The translations under genes were made by a program, and so were the position numbers. From Pseudochrobactrum sp. sp1633 (GTDB taxonomy: Bacteria > Pseudomonadota > Alphaproteobacteria > Rhizobiales > Rhizobiaceae), in contig NZ_JARRAE010000006.1 of the NCBI RefSeq assembly GCF_030376605.1, positions 1-64,000 of the forward strand: DNA of 64,000 nucleotides. Direction: 5' to 3'. The notes beneath the pieces are model-generated. The model saw nothing but the letters and a program-made list of their open reading frames with translations. It was not told the origin of the DNA and ran no database searches. Positions 54,715 through 63,858 of this stretch are shown one piece after another; within the stretch, counting starts at the first letter, position 1; every line of letters begins with the position of its first letter.

Positions 54715-56091
54715 ATGTCCGTCGCTCATGTGAAAAAATCTTCTACGCAGGCCAAACCGCTCTATCTGAATTTCGGTTTTCAGGTATTGACGGCGATGGT
54801 TATCGGCCTGCTTCTCGGTCTCATTGCCCGCAATATGGGGCCTGATATCAATGGCAATGCCAACTGGCTTTCTGTCACACTGCAAACCATCGGCTCGATC
54901 TTCGTGCAGATGCTGCGCGCGCTTGTGCCGCCGCTGGTATTCACCGCGATTGTGGCTTCTATCGCCAATCTGGCTGCGCTTAACAATGCTGCCAAGCTGG
55001 TCTGGCAGACCTTGCTGTGGTTCGCCATTACATCCTTTATTGCTGTGCTGATTGGTATTGCACTGGGTCTGATCATTCAGCCTGGTATCGGTTCTGGCGT
55101 ATTGGCTGAAGCGGCTAAGGCTCCGGCCTCTTCCGGATCATGGCTCGACTTTCTCAAAGGTCTGGTACCTGCCAATATGCTCGGCCTTGAAGCCAGCACC
55201 AAACTGACCAAAGATGCAGCCTCCACCTCGCTCAACTTCAACGTGCTGCAAATTCTCGTTGTTGCTATTGCCTTCGGTGTGGCAGCGCTGAAAGCCGGTG
55301 AAGCCGCGAAGCCGTTCCTCGCTTTCAACCAGTCTTTGCTTGTTGTCGTGCGTAAAATTCTGTGGTGGGTTATCCGCCTCACCCCACTCGGTACTATCGG
55401 CCTGCTTGGCCGTGCTGTTGCACAATATGGCTGGGAAACACTGGTTCAGCTCAGCTGGTATGCCGCAGCCGTCTATATCGGTCTGGCAATCGTGCTGTTC
55501 GTGGTCTATCCGGCAATCCTGATCTTCCACGGCCTGAAACCATCGCGCTTTTTTGCCGGCGCATGGCCTGCAATCCAGCTGGCTTTCGTGTCCCGCTCAT
55601 CCGTCGGCACATTGCCGGTGACAGAAGCTGTAACCGAGCGCAATCTGGGTGTGCCGCGTGAATATGCAGCTTTTGCTGTGCCACTCGGAGCCACCACCAA
55701 AATGGATGGCTGTGCTGCAATCTATCCGGCCATCTCGGCCATCTTCATCGCTCAGTATTTCGGCCTGCCGCTTGGTATGCAGGAATATGTGCTGATCGCT
55801 TTTGTATCAGTGCTGGGTTCGGCAGCAACCGCTGGTCTCACCGGGGCGGTGGTGATGCTCACCCTCACGCTCTCCACCCTCGGCCTGCCGCTTGAAGGTG
55901 TCGGCCTGTTACTGGCAATCGACCCGATCCTTGATATGGGACGTACCGCTGTTAACGTCGCCGGTCAGGCACTGGTGCCGGCCGTTGTTGCCAAGCGCGA
56001 AGGTATTCTTGATGAAGCTGTCTATAACAGCGAAAAGAATATCGACGATATCGACCCGTCACGCCTGACACTTCAAGGCGCTGCGGCCTAA
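54715..56091 (+). CDS. Dicarboxylate/amino acid:cation symporter (DAACS family)
   Basis: 458 residues with about eight spans and two re-entrant loops. VTAMVIGLLLGLIARNMG opens the protein, FVQMLRALVPPLVFTAIVASIANL is the conserved third span, and SRSSVGTLPVTEAV (serine-rich hairpin), FAVPLGATTKMDG and DPILDMGRTAVNVAGQAL are transport-site motifs. It imports glutamate, aspartate or C4-dicarboxylates with Na+ or H+; choice not readable. Single gene with a bidirectional terminator. Confidence 0.94.
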   Translation: MSVAHVKKSSTQAKPLYLNFGFQVLTAMVIGLLLGLIARNMGPDINGNANWLSVTLQTIGSIFVQMLRALVPPLVFTAIVASIANLAALNNAAKLVWQTLLWFAITSFIAVLIGIALGLIIQPGIGSGVLAEAAKAPASSGSWLDFLKGLVPANMLGLEASTKLTKDAASTSLNFNVLQILVVAIAFGVAALKAGEAAKPFLAFNQSLLVVVRKILWWVIRLTPLGTIGLLGRAVAQYGWETLVQLSWYAAAVYIGLAIVLFVVYPAILIFHGLKPSRFFAGAWPAIQLAFVSRSSVGTLPVTEAVTERNLGVPREYAAFAVPLGATTKMDGCAAIYPAISAIFIAQYFGLPLGMQEYVLIAFVSVLGSAATAGLTGAVVMLTLTLSTLGLPLEGVGLLLAIDPILDMGRTAVNVAGQALVPAVVAKREGILDEAVYNSEKNIDDIDPSRLTLQGAAA

Positions 56092-56101
56092 ATCACAAAA
56101 C

Positions 56102-56132
56102 AAAAAAGCCGGAGGAAACTCCGGCTTTTTTT
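56102..56132. terminator. Bidirectional terminator between symporter and mntH
   Basis: AAAAAAGCCGGAG/CTCCGGCTTTTTT stem with a GAAA loop, 11 bases after the symporter stop and before the mntH stop of the opposite strand. Confidence 0.95.
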
Positions 56133-56136
56133 ATGA

Positions 56137-57501
56137 TCAGGCTGCGCCCGTTGCCACATCATAGATCAGCTTCAGATTAAGCACGATCACAATCAGCGCC
56201 ACCAGCCATGCCATGAGAGTCAGCCAGCGCGGTGCGCGCAAAGCCCCCATCTTTTTGGTATCCGATGTGAACAAAATCAGCGGCACAATGGCAAAAGGCA
56301 GTTGCAGGCTCAGCACCACCTGACTGAGGATCAGCAGATTGGCAGTTCCCTTATTGCCATAAATGAGCGTGACAATAATCGTCGGCACAATAGCAATGCC
56401 GCGGGTAATCAACCGGCGCAACCAAGGTTGGATGCGGAAATTGATAAAACCCTCCATCACGATCTGACCGGCCATTGTCGCCGTCACTGTTGAGTTCAGC
56501 CCAGAACAGAGCAGTGCAATACCAAACAGGATTGGTGCCATCGCATTGCCAAGCAGTGGTGCCAGCAGCGCTTCCGCCTGTTCAATTTCCACCACATCGG
56601 TGCGACCAACTTTATGAAAGGTCGCTGCGGCCAGAATAAGGATTGAGGCATTGATCGCCAGCGCCAGCATCAAGGCAATGGTGGAATCCCAAGTGGAATA
56701 AGTGATTGCCTCACGTTTTTCTTCAATATTTTGACCGTAATTGCGTGTCTGAACGATGCCCGAATGCAAATACAGATTATGCGGCATCACCGTCGCACCG
56801 ATAATCCCGAGCGACAGATACAGCATTTCCGGATTGGTCACGATCTCAGTTGTCGGCGCAAAGCCGCGCACCACGGCACCCCAGTCCGGATTGGCCAGCA
56901 CAATCTGCATGAAAAAGCACACGGCGATAACACCGAGCAGCACAATCACATAGGCCTCAACCCAGCGGAAACCCTTGCTCTGCATATACAGCACAACAAA
57001 AACATCGAGCGCGGTCAGCAGTACACCAAGCTCAAGCGGCATGCCAAACAGCAGATTCAGTGCAATCGCCGTCCCGATCACCTCGGCAAGATCGGTGGCA
57101 CAAATCGCAATCTCCGCACCAATCCATAAAAACCACGCCACTGCCGGTGAATAAGCATCGCGGCAGGCCTGTGCCAGATCACGCCCTGTTGCCACAGCCA
57201 AACGTGCGCAAAGTGACTGGAGCAGAATAGCCATGATATTGGAAACCAGCGCCACAACCAGCAGCGTATAGCCAAAGCGCGACCCGCCAGCGATGGATGT
57301 CGCCCAGTTTCCGGGATCCATATAGCCAACGGCCACCAGATAGCCCGGTCCTGCAAAGGCGGCAAATTTTCGCCAGCGCGCCCCCTGCTGCGGAACCGCG
57401 ATTGAACCATTGACCTCTGCAAGCGATTTAATGCCCTGCTCAAGACGCCAGCCAGCAGAAACATTGACACCTTCAGCTAAGGGGAATTCATTTTTCTTCA
57501 T
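56137..57501 (-). CDS. mntH: Nramp-family manganese/divalent metal importer
   Basis: 454 residues with eleven spans. The metal site is intact: [17 protein letters not shown] in span 1 and [10 protein letters not shown] in span 6. It imports Mn2+ (and Fe2+) with protons across the inner membrane. A candidate Mur/Fur-type site lies just before the start (57521-57546), consistent with manganese-responsive repression in Rhizobiales. A strong promoter-like TTGACG sits further upstream. Confidence 0.95.
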   Translation of the reverse strand: MKKNEFPLAEGVNVSAGWRLEQGIKSLAEVNGSIAVPQQGARWRKFAAFAGPGYLVAVGYMDPGNWATSIAGGSRFGYTLLVVALVSNIMAILLQSLCARLAVATGRDLAQACRDAYSPAVAWFLWIGAEIAICATDLAEVIGTAIALNLLFGMPLELGVLLTALDVFVVLYMQSKGFRWVEAYVIVLLGVIAVCFFMQIVLANPDWGAVVRGFAPTTEIVTNPEMLYLSLGIIGATVMPHNLYLHSGIVQTRNYGQNIEEKREAITYSTWDSTIALMLALAINASILILAAATFHKVGRTDVVEIEQAEALLAPLLGNAMAPILFGIALLCSGLNSTVTATMAGQIVMEGFINFRIQPWLRRLITRGIAIVPTIIVTLIYGNKGTANLLILSQVVLSLQLPFAIVPLILFTSDTKKMGALRAPRWLTLMAWLVALIVIVLNLKLIYDVATGAA

Positions 57502-57520
57502 AAAAATAATCTTCGCTACA

Positions 57521-57546
57521 AACCGTAATGAAACTCATTTGCAACT
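57521..57546 (-). promoter_or_regulatory. Candidate Mur (Fur-family) operator of mntH
   Basis: On the minus strand GTTGCAAATGAGTTTCATTA resembles the TGCAAAT-type imperfect palindrome bound by the manganese regulator Mur in Rhizobiales. It overlaps the start region of a plausible promoter (TTGACG, 17 bases, TCTAGT). Match is partial. Confidence 0.45.
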
Positions 57547-57601
57547 AGACGCTTGATTTTAATTTCCGTCAAGAAAAATACTGAAGTAGAAAAGCAAGCA
57601 T

Positions 57602-57630
57602 AAAAAATGCCGGTTTTAACCGGCATTTTA
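57602..57630 (-). terminator. Terminator of creA
   Basis: AAAATGCCGGTT/AACCGGCATTTT stem with T-run on the minus strand, 9 bases after the creA stop. Confidence 0.93.
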
Positions 57631-57638
57631 AAAAGCGC

Positions 57639-58142
57639 TTATTGCGGTTTGCCTTTTTCCCACATCACATCCCCGCGATAAAGCGGCACAGTTGAGAGCG
57701 ATGTTTTGGCAGAACCATCCTGCACCTGTGAAGCATGCGCGAGATAAATCAGCGTATTATTGGTCTGGTCATAAATGCGGGTAATCACCAGTTTCTTCCA
57801 GATCAGGCTTGTGCGTTCGGAAAATACCCGCTCACCGCCTTTGCCCAGCTTGATATCGCCAATGGTAATCGGCCCTGTCTGCTCGCAGGAAATCGACGCA
57901 TTGGACGGGTCTTCAAACCAGTTCCCCTTCTGCAGCCGGTCAATCATACCACGCGAGAAGGATGCCAGATGGCAGGTCACACCCTGCACTTTCGGATCGC
58001 TGACCGCATCAATCACAATATCATTGCCGAGCCAGTCCACACCAACTTTGCCGATTTCTTCCGCCTGCGCCATGCTCAAGCTTGTCAAAGGAGACAAGGC
58101 CAGCATTGCGCCCAGAGCTGTAACGGTCAGAAATTGCTTCAT
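57639..58142 (-). CDS. creA: CreA family protein
   Basis: 167 residues from ATG at 58142, chosen because AGGAG lies about 7 bases upstream. A signal peptide ends at AQA; the mature part (EEIGKVGVDWLGNDIVIDAVSDPKVQGVTCHLA, FEDPSNASISCEQTGPI, VPLYRGDVMWEKGKP) is the CreA family with two conserved cysteines. It is a periplasmic protein with no assigned activity; in E. coli it sits near the creBC regulators, which are absent here. Confidence 0.92.
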   Translation of the reverse strand: MKQFLTVTALGAMLALSPLTSLSMAQAEEIGKVGVDWLGNDIVIDAVSDPKVQGVTCHLASFSRGMIDRLQKGNWFEDPSNASISCEQTGPITIGDIKLGKGGERVFSERTSLIWKKLVITRIYDQTNNTLIYLAHASQVQDGSAKTSLSTVPLYRGDVMWEKGKPQ

Positions 58143-58193
58143 AAACATCTCCTGCATTCAGGTTTGAATCATCCGTGGCAAATATGGAATGGC

Positions 58194-58841
58194 TTACGCA
58201 TCCTCCGCCAAAGGCAGCCACTTATCGAGAAAGGCATTAATCTCCATCGTCTGAATATCCGGCAGCGCTTTATAGATCAGATCCACCGGCCAGTCCCACC
58301 ATGCACTCTGCAACAGGCGCTCAATCGTCTTTTCATCAAAACGCGGACGCAGAATTTTTGCAGGCACACCGGCAACAATCATATAGGGTGGCACATCTTT
58401 AGAAACCACCGCGTTAGCGCCGATTACAGCACCAGTGCCGATGCTCACACCGGGCAATATCACCGCGCCATGACCGATCCAGACATCATTGCCGATCGTC
58501 ACACGCTTTGATGAACGGTGCGCACGATAGTCCATATCCACACCGATATTTCGGAAATATTCATTCGGCCGGTAGGTCATCTTATGCATGGTCAGGCGCT
58601 GCATCGGATGTTCCAGCGCATTGATGCGTACATTTGAGGCAATAGAGCAGAAATGCCCGATCTCGGCATAAATCCCCTCTCCGTTGCGCTCCATATAAGT
58701 GAAATTACCGATCTGCACATCGCGCAGGATCACCCGCTCACCGATTTCGGTATATTGTCCGAGTTTAACCGATTTCAGCTGTGAACTCGGATGAATTTTC
58801 GGCTGCACATCGCGCGAAAACTGCAAAACATCCTCACTCAT
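58194..58841 (-). CDS. Hexapeptide-repeat acetyltransferase
   Basis: 215 residues from ATG at 58841 (a GTG two codons earlier is an alternative). The body is a left-handed beta helix: IGERVILRDVQIGNFTYMERNGEGIYAEIGHFCSIAS, then VTIGNDVWIGHGAVILPGVSIGTGAVIGANAVVSKDVPPYMIVAGVPAKILR. The inserted HPMQRLTMHKMTYRPNEYF loop matches the transferase-hexapeptide family found with phosphonate-utilisation genes and the xenobiotic (chloramphenicol) acetyltransferases. No phosphonate genes are near, so the acceptor is open. Forms trimers by family. Confidence 0.87.
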   Translation of the reverse strand: MSEDVLQFSRDVQPKIHPSSQLKSVKLGQYTEIGERVILRDVQIGNFTYMERNGEGIYAEIGHFCSIASNVRINALEHPMQRLTMHKMTYRPNEYFRNIGVDMDYRAHRSSKRVTIGNDVWIGHGAVILPGVSIGTGAVIGANAVVSKDVPPYMIVAGVPAKILRPRFDEKTIERLLQSAWWDWPVDLIYKALPDIQTMEINAFLDKWLPLAEDA

Positions 58842-58949
58842 AGCCACTTATTCCTGCACATACTTAATTTCAAAATTTTCTGAAACTTCATTAAAGATGA
58901 GAAAATCACTCAGACAACCTTTGCCAAACAGATCAGTCCGCGTTATAAC

Positions 58950-59129
58950 ATGAATATGACCACTGCTGACAGACAAGCCGACAGGCAAGACACCAAAAAA
59001 TTGCTTTGGATTACCAGCGCGGTATTGATCTCCGCACTGGTCGCAGGCGCTTTGTTTGCCGGCTGGATGAATTACAGCGACACCATATTCATGACTATGC
59101 TCATGGATGGGATTTCATGGTGCTTCTGA
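58950..59129 (+). CDS. 59-residue single-span membrane protein upstream of SCO
   Basis: ATG at 58950 to TGA at 59129. A polar, charged N-terminus (MNMTTADRQADRQDTKK) precedes one clear span (LLWITSAVLISALVAGALFAGWM) and an outside tail (NYSDTIFMTMLMDGISWCF). It ends 11 bases before the SCO gene on the same strand, so co-transcription is likely. The Met-rich tail (MTMLMDG) with a terminal Cys could touch copper, but that is speculation. No family recognised. Confidence 0.6.
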   Translation: MNMTTADRQADRQDTKKLLWITSAVLISALVAGALFAGWMNYSDTIFMTMLMDGISWCF

Positions 59130-59140
59130 GGATCTGATTT

Positions 59141-59728
59141 ATGCGTAAATATCTTCCCGTTCTGGTGCTGTTTGTTGCCGCTTTCACAATCGGCATTGTC
59201 GGCTTTCAGGCCTATCGTGACAAACAAATGGCCTCCGGTGAAGAAAGCCCCTATGGCGGCTCGTTCAAACTTGTTTCTATGAACGGCACTGAGATTACCG
59301 ATCAGTCCCTGCGCGGCAATCCTTCGGTCGTCTTTTTCGGCTATACGCATTGTCCGGTTGTTTGCCCGACCACCCTCTTCGACCTCGACAGCTGGCTGAA
59401 AGAGCTCGGCCCTGAAGGAGCGGCTATTCGCGGCTATATGGTCACCGTTGACCCTGAGCGCGACACACCTGACTATATTCAGAAATACATCACCAATGTA
59501 TCCGACCGCATCACCGGCATTACCGGCGATCCGAAAGACATTGCTGCAATGCTGAAATCCTACAACATCTATTCCAAAAAAGTTGATGAAGACGGCGAAA
59601 ACTACACGATGGATCACACAGCTTCCATCCTCCTTCTCGATAAGAATGGCCGCCTGCGCTCGACCATCGCCTATGGTGAACCGTCTGAAACCGCAATTTC
59701 CAAGCTGAAACGCTTGGCTGCAGGCTGA
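59141..59728 (+). CDS. SCO1/SenC-family copper chaperone
   Basis: 195 residues. An N-terminal membrane anchor (YLPVLVLFVAAFTIGIVGFQ) is followed by a thioredoxin-like domain. FFGYTHCPVVCPTTLFDL carries the CxxxC copper site, VDPERDTPDYIQKYI the conserved DPxRDT segment, and YTMDHTASILLLD the third ligand His. SCO proteins deliver copper to the CuA centre of cytochrome c oxidase or act as thiol reductases in the periplasm. No oxidase genes lie in the window. Confidence 0.94.
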   Translation: MRKYLPVLVLFVAAFTIGIVGFQAYRDKQMASGEESPYGGSFKLVSMNGTEITDQSLRGNPSVVFFGYTHCPVVCPTTLFDLDSWLKELGPEGAAIRGYMVTVDPERDTPDYIQKYITNVSDRITGITGDPKDIAAMLKSYNIYSKKVDEDGENYTMDHTASILLLDKNGRLRSTIAYGEPSETAISKLKRLAAG

Positions 59729-59753
59729 TTACAATCACTAAGTACTCCCAATC

Positions 59754-59783
59754 AAACCCGCTTCATGGTAAGCGGGTTTTTTT
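59754..59783 (+). terminator. Terminator after the SCO gene
   Basis: AAACCCGCT/AGCGGGTTT stem with an 8-base loop followed by seven T. Confidence 0.9.
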
Positions 59784-59807
59784 ATAACTCCAATTCAGAG
59801 AACCCAC

Positions 59808-60686
59808 ATGGCACAGTACCGCTTATATCTCACACGGGACAAAGATCAGGCTGAGCAGATTTTCGATCTGCTGGAACCGGTATTTGAAGAAGACGGTCTG
59901 CCGCTGGCCAATACTGAAATTGATGAAGACAAGCAGATTTATGAAATCTCGCTTTATACAGAAGATAAAGCCGGCGCTGATGAAGCCCTGCCGCGCATGG
60001 CCGCATGTCTGGGTCTGAAACCGGACGAGATCGGCATGGAAGAATTGCCGGATATTGACTGGGTTCTGCATTCGCTCGAAGGCCTGAAGCCTGTTCGCGC
60101 CGGTCGCTTCTTTGTTCATGGCTCCCATGACCGCGACAAGCTGCAGGATGGCGATATCGGCATTGAAATTGATGCAGGCCTTGCTTTCGGCACAGGTCAC
60201 CACGGTACCACTGCCAGCTGCCTTGAAATGATCGAAGAAATTGTTGCGCTTGAAGAGCCGAAAAATGTGCTGGATCTCGGCACCGGCAGCGCGGTTCTGG
60301 CCATTGCGGTTGCCAAATTGCGCGACATTCCGGTACTTGCCACTGATATTGATCCTGTTGCCGTTGATGTGGCGCAGGAAAATGTGGTGAAGAACGGTGC
60401 AGATAAATGGGTTTCAACACTCACCGCCACCGGCTTTGACAATCCTGACATGCAGGCTCGCGCGCCGTTCGATCTGATCGTTGCCAATATTCTCGCCAAC
60501 CCGCTGATTGAACTGGCAAGCGAGATGCGCGCTTATGTGAAAGATAATGGCTCGCTTATCCTTTCCGGCATTCTGGAAACCCAACGCGACAGCGTGATTG
60601 CGGCCTATGAAGCAGCTGGCATTGAGCATCACAAAACTATTTACAAAGAAAGCTGGGTTGCTCTTCACCTGAAGCCAAAGCTCTGA
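59808..60686 (+). CDS. prmA: Ribosomal protein L11 methyltransferase
   Basis: 292 residues. The N-terminal domain (about 1-100) recognises L11; the methyltransferase domain has [41 protein letters not shown] (SAM motif I), [16 protein letters not shown] and [14 protein letters not shown] (NPPY-like NILA motif). It trimethylates several amino groups of ribosomal protein L11; loss is usually tolerated. Lies 39 bases before the aminopeptidase gene. Confidence 0.96.
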   Translation: MAQYRLYLTRDKDQAEQIFDLLEPVFEEDGLPLANTEIDEDKQIYEISLYTEDKAGADEALPRMAACLGLKPDEIGMEELPDIDWVLHSLEGLKPVRAGRFFVHGSHDRDKLQDGDIGIEIDAGLAFGTGHHGTTASCLEMIEEIVALEEPKNVLDLGTGSAVLAIAVAKLRDIPVLATDIDPVAVDVAQENVVKNGADKWVSTLTATGFDNPDMQARAPFDLIVANILANPLIELASEMRAYVKDNGSLILSGILETQRDSVIAAYEAAGIEHHKTIYKESWVALHLKPKL

Positions 60687-60725
60687 TTATAATGATGGTC
60701 TAACCTTTTTCAGGATCAGAATCTT

Positions 60726-62549
60726 ATGTTTCAGAACTTTGAAGTCAGCAGCAATCCGGCAACCGGTGCGCCGCGCGTCGCTAAATTGCGCGAGGAACTG
60801 AACCGTCTTCAGTTGGACGGTTTTCTTGTACCCCGTGCCGATGAGCATCAGGGCGAATATGTGCCGCTGCGTGCACAGCGCCTTGGCTGGCTGACTGGCT
60901 TCACCGGCACTGCCGGTGCAGCGCTGATCCTGAAAACCAAAGCCTATGTTTTTGTCGACGGTCGCTACACATTGCAGGTGCGTGTGCAAACCGATCCGGC
61001 CGTGTTTGACATTGAAAGCCTTGTCGATAATCCGCCAGCCACATGGCTGGAGAAAAACGGTAAGCGTCTGGTTATCGGCTTCGATCCGTGGCTGCACACA
61101 ATTGCAGAAACCCGTGCGCTAAAAGCCGCTCTGGAAGCACAGGGAGGCAAGCTCGTACCGGTGCAGGACAATCTAGTTGATCTGATCTGGACAGACCAGC
61201 CCGCCGCCCCATTAGAGCCGGTGACTATTCAGCCGCTGCAATATGCCGGTCAGGAACCACGCGCCAAACTCAACACGTTGAGCGTAGCTGTTGAAAACAG
61301 CGGTGCCACGGCAACCATTCTGACTGACCCCGCCTCCATTGCATGGGCGTTTAATATTCGCGGTCGCGATGTCAGCAACACACCGCTGCCACTGAGCTTC
61401 GCGCTGATTGCAGCCGATGGTCAGCACATTCTCTTCATCGACAAGCGCAAGCTACCGATTGAAACAGAGGCTTATCTCACGCAACTGACCAAGATTGTTG
61501 CCCCAAATCTGATGGAAAGCACGCTGGCACAACTCGCAGGCAAAGGTGCAAGCTTTATGCTTGATCCGGCGCTGGCTGCGGAAAAGCTGCGTATGATCAT
61601 CGCTGACGCAAACGGCACAGTGATTGAAGGTACCGACCCTGCCCGCCTGCCCCGCGCCATGAAAAACAAGGCCGAGCTTGACGGCTCCCGTGCTGCGCAT
61701 GAGCGTGACGGTGTGGCGATGGTCAAGTTCTTCTCATGGCTGGACAATCAGCCTGCCGGTAGCGTGGATGAAATCAGCGCCGCACAGCAGCTTGAGACAA
61801 GCCGCCGCACAGTCGGCGAAATGTTCCAGAAGCCGCTGGAAGACCTGTCTTTTGACAGTATCTCCGGTGCAGGTCCCGACGGGGCTATCATCCATTACCG
61901 TGTGAATACCGATACCAATCGCATGCTCAAAGACGGTGAGCTTTATCTGATCGATTCCGGCGCGCAATATCGTGACGGCACCACCGATATTACCCGTACC
62001 GTGGCGATTGGCGAAGTCTCAGCTTTCGAGAAGAAAACTTTCACGCTAGTGTTGAAAGGCGTTATCGCGCTGTCGCGTCTTCGCTTCCCTGTCGGCACAC
62101 GCGGTCAGGATATTGATGCCTTTGCCCGCGCCGCACTCTGGCAGCATGGTTTTGACTATGCGCATGGCACCGGTCATGGTGTCGGCTCCTATCTCGCTGT
62201 GCATGAAGGCCCGCAGAGCATTTCCAAACGCGGTGCGCAGGAACTCAAATCAGGCATGATCCTGTCCAACGAGCCAGGCTATTACCGTCCGGGCGAATTC
62301 GGCATCCGCTTAGAAAACCTGATTATCGTGAAAGAGCCGGAAGTAATTAATGGCGGCGACATCGCCATGCATAGCTTTGAAACACTGACCTTCTGCCCGA
62401 TTGATCGTCGTCTCATTGATGTTTCATTGCTCAATGCGGATGAACTGTCATGGCTCAACGACTACCATGCGCAGACCCGTGACAAGCTGCTGCCGCATTG
62501 CTCGAAAGACGAGAAAAGCTGGCTAATTGCCGCGACTGAAGCACTATAA
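60726..62549 (+). CDS. Aminopeptidase P-family metallopeptidase (Xaa-Pro)
   Basis: 607 residues, the long three-domain form. Two creatinase-like N-terminal domains (about 1-310) precede the pita-bread catalytic domain. Metal ligands: Asp in LIDSGAQYRDGTTDITRT (two Asp), His in GTGHGVGSYLAVHEGP, Glu in LSNEPGYYRPGEFGIRLEN and the later Glu in SFETLTFCPID. It removes the N-terminal residue before proline from peptides in the cytoplasm. Likely co-transcribed with prmA. Confidence 0.94.
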   Translation: MFQNFEVSSNPATGAPRVAKLREELNRLQLDGFLVPRADEHQGEYVPLRAQRLGWLTGFTGTAGAALILKTKAYVFVDGRYTLQVRVQTDPAVFDIESLVDNPPATWLEKNGKRLVIGFDPWLHTIAETRALKAALEAQGGKLVPVQDNLVDLIWTDQPAAPLEPVTIQPLQYAGQEPRAKLNTLSVAVENSGATATILTDPASIAWAFNIRGRDVSNTPLPLSFALIAADGQHILFIDKRKLPIETEAYLTQLTKIVAPNLMESTLAQLAGKGASFMLDPALAAEKLRMIIADANGTVIEGTDPARLPRAMKNKAELDGSRAAHERDGVAMVKFFSWLDNQPAGSVDEISAAQQLETSRRTVGEMFQKPLEDLSFDSISGAGPDGAIIHYRVNTDTNRMLKDGELYLIDSGAQYRDGTTDITRTVAIGEVSAFEKKTFTLVLKGVIALSRLRFPVGTRGQDIDAFARAALWQHGFDYAHGTGHGVGSYLAVHEGPQSISKRGAQELKSGMILSNEPGYYRPGEFGIRLENLIIVKEPEVINGGDIAMHSFETLTFCPIDRRLIDVSLLNADELSWLNDYHAQTRDKLLPHCSKDEKSWLIAATEAL

Positions 62550-62567
62550 ACACCTTGATATAAGCAT

Positions 62568-62600
62568 AAAAAAAACCGACGAATTCGCCGGTTTTTTTTG
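62568..62600. terminator. Bidirectional terminator between aminopeptidase and azlD
   Basis: AAAAACCGAC/GCCGGTTTTT-type stem around GAATTC with long A and T tracts on either side, serving the two converging genes. Confidence 0.92.
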
Positions 62601-62604
62601 CATT

Positions 62605-62904
62605 TTAATAAGGCATATATTGGCGCAGCAGCACAATCAGTACACCGCCGAAAATACAGAGCGGAATAATGCCAATACGGAAAGCTGCAAAGGTGCATAG
62701 CACCATAGTCAGAAACTCTTTCCAGCCCGCATTGAAGGCAGCCGGAGCCACCAGCGTGGTCAACACTGCGGCAGGCACAGCATTGAGACCGGCCTCAACA
62801 CGGTAATGCACGCGCGCAAATTGCGAGAGAATGAGATGGCCGCCGATACGGGTGATATAGGTCAATACCGCCGCGCCGAAAATGATCCAGATCGTTGAAC
62901 TCAT
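62605..62904 (-). CDS. azlD: AzlD-family branched-chain amino-acid exporter subunit
   Basis: 99 residues with three to four spans: IWIIFGAAVLTYITRIGGHLI near the N-terminus, the short AVPAAVLTTLVAPAAF and FRIGIIPLCIFGGVLIVLL at the end, the AzlD/YgaH pattern. It works with AzlC; the pair exports branched-chain amino acids or their analogues. The start overlaps the azlC stop by 4 bases. Confidence 0.93.
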   Translation of the reverse strand: MSSTIWIIFGAAVLTYITRIGGHLILSQFARVHYRVEAGLNAVPAAVLTTLVAPAAFNAGWKEFLTMVLCTFAAFRIGIIPLCIFGGVLIVLLRQYMPY

Positions 62905-63695
62905 TGCGCCAGCTCCTTCTCAGTCTTTGCAGGCTCATCATCCAGCGTGATTACAGTTTCACGGCCAGACAGCGGCTTGGCAATCACGACAGCGATAACA
63001 ATACCACCGATTGCACCGATGGTGACGTGCCACGGCGAACCAATCCAGAAATATGCGGCAACAGAAGTCACAGAACTCGCGGCAACAATCGGGAACCAGT
63101 TGGTGCGGGAGCGAAAGCCCATCACCAATCCGAGGAAGTAAATCGGCAACAGCATATCAAGACCGATTGCTTTCGGATCGCCGATCATGCCACCGAAAGT
63201 CGCGCCAATATAGGCTTCGACCACCCATGACAGATAAAGCGGAATGGCCAGCCCCATATACCAGACAAAGGTAATCGGCTTTTTCTGCTCCGCCTGTTTT
63301 TCGCTTTCCGCATATTGCACATCGGTCAGGAAAAAGAACGCAACAATCTGCTGCAAAGGTGTGAAATGCTTAATCAGCCGTCCGGTGCCTGCGGAATAAA
63401 GTACGTGGCGGAAATTCACCGCAAAAATCGACAGCAGGATCATCCACGGCGCAACATGCTTGCCAAACAGCTCCATGCCCACGAGCTGACTGGCACCGGC
63501 AAACAGCGCCGCGCTCATCAGCACCGATTCCCCGACATTCAGGCCGTTATCAACGGCAACAACACCAAACAATATGCCAAAAGGAGCGACCGCCGCCATA
63601 ACCGGCAGGCCACGTTTTGCGCCATCTATGAATTGCTCAAGCTTACCTGACTGCACAGCAGACAGGCTTTTCGGATTACATCCATCCATCATCAT
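62901..63695 (-). CDS. azlC: AzlC-family branched-chain amino-acid exporter subunit
   Basis: 264 residues. GAKRGLPVMAAVAPFGILFGVVAV near the N-terminus, LMSAALFAGASQLVGMEL and LSIFAVNFRHVLYSAGTGRLIKHF are AzlC/YgaZ signatures of an inner-membrane permease with about seven spans. It forms the exporter with AzlD. Given the ilv genes elsewhere in the window it may relieve excess valine, leucine or isoleucine (inference). The AAA/ATG start cluster allows minor variation of the start. Confidence 0.93.
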   Translation of the reverse strand: MMMDGCNPKSLSAVQSGKLEQFIDGAKRGLPVMAAVAPFGILFGVVAVDNGLNVGESVLMSAALFAGASQLVGMELFGKHVAPWMILLSIFAVNFRHVLYSAGTGRLIKHFTPLQQIVAFFFLTDVQYAESEKQAEQKKPITFVWYMGLAIPLYLSWVVEAYIGATFGGMIGDPKAIGLDMLLPIYFLGLVMGFRSRTNWFPIVAASSVTSVAAYFWIGSPWHVTIGAIGGIVIAVVIAKPLSGRETVITLDDEPAKTEKELAQ

Positions 63696-63858
63696 TACCA
63701 GTATTTTTTAAAACGCGCTTAGGAGACCGCATTTATAATCAGGGAACAGACTAAAGCAGAAAATCTCTCCCCATTCCTCATCTGGTTAGGAATAGGCTGA
63801 TGCAGAAAACCAATCAAGTGCAGGGCGGACACACCTGCACTGTCATTAAAACAGAACT
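63696..63858. other. Intergenic region before ligA
   Basis: About 160 bases between azlC start and ligA stop, both minus. No terminator with a T-run for ligA is obvious. Confidence 0.4.
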
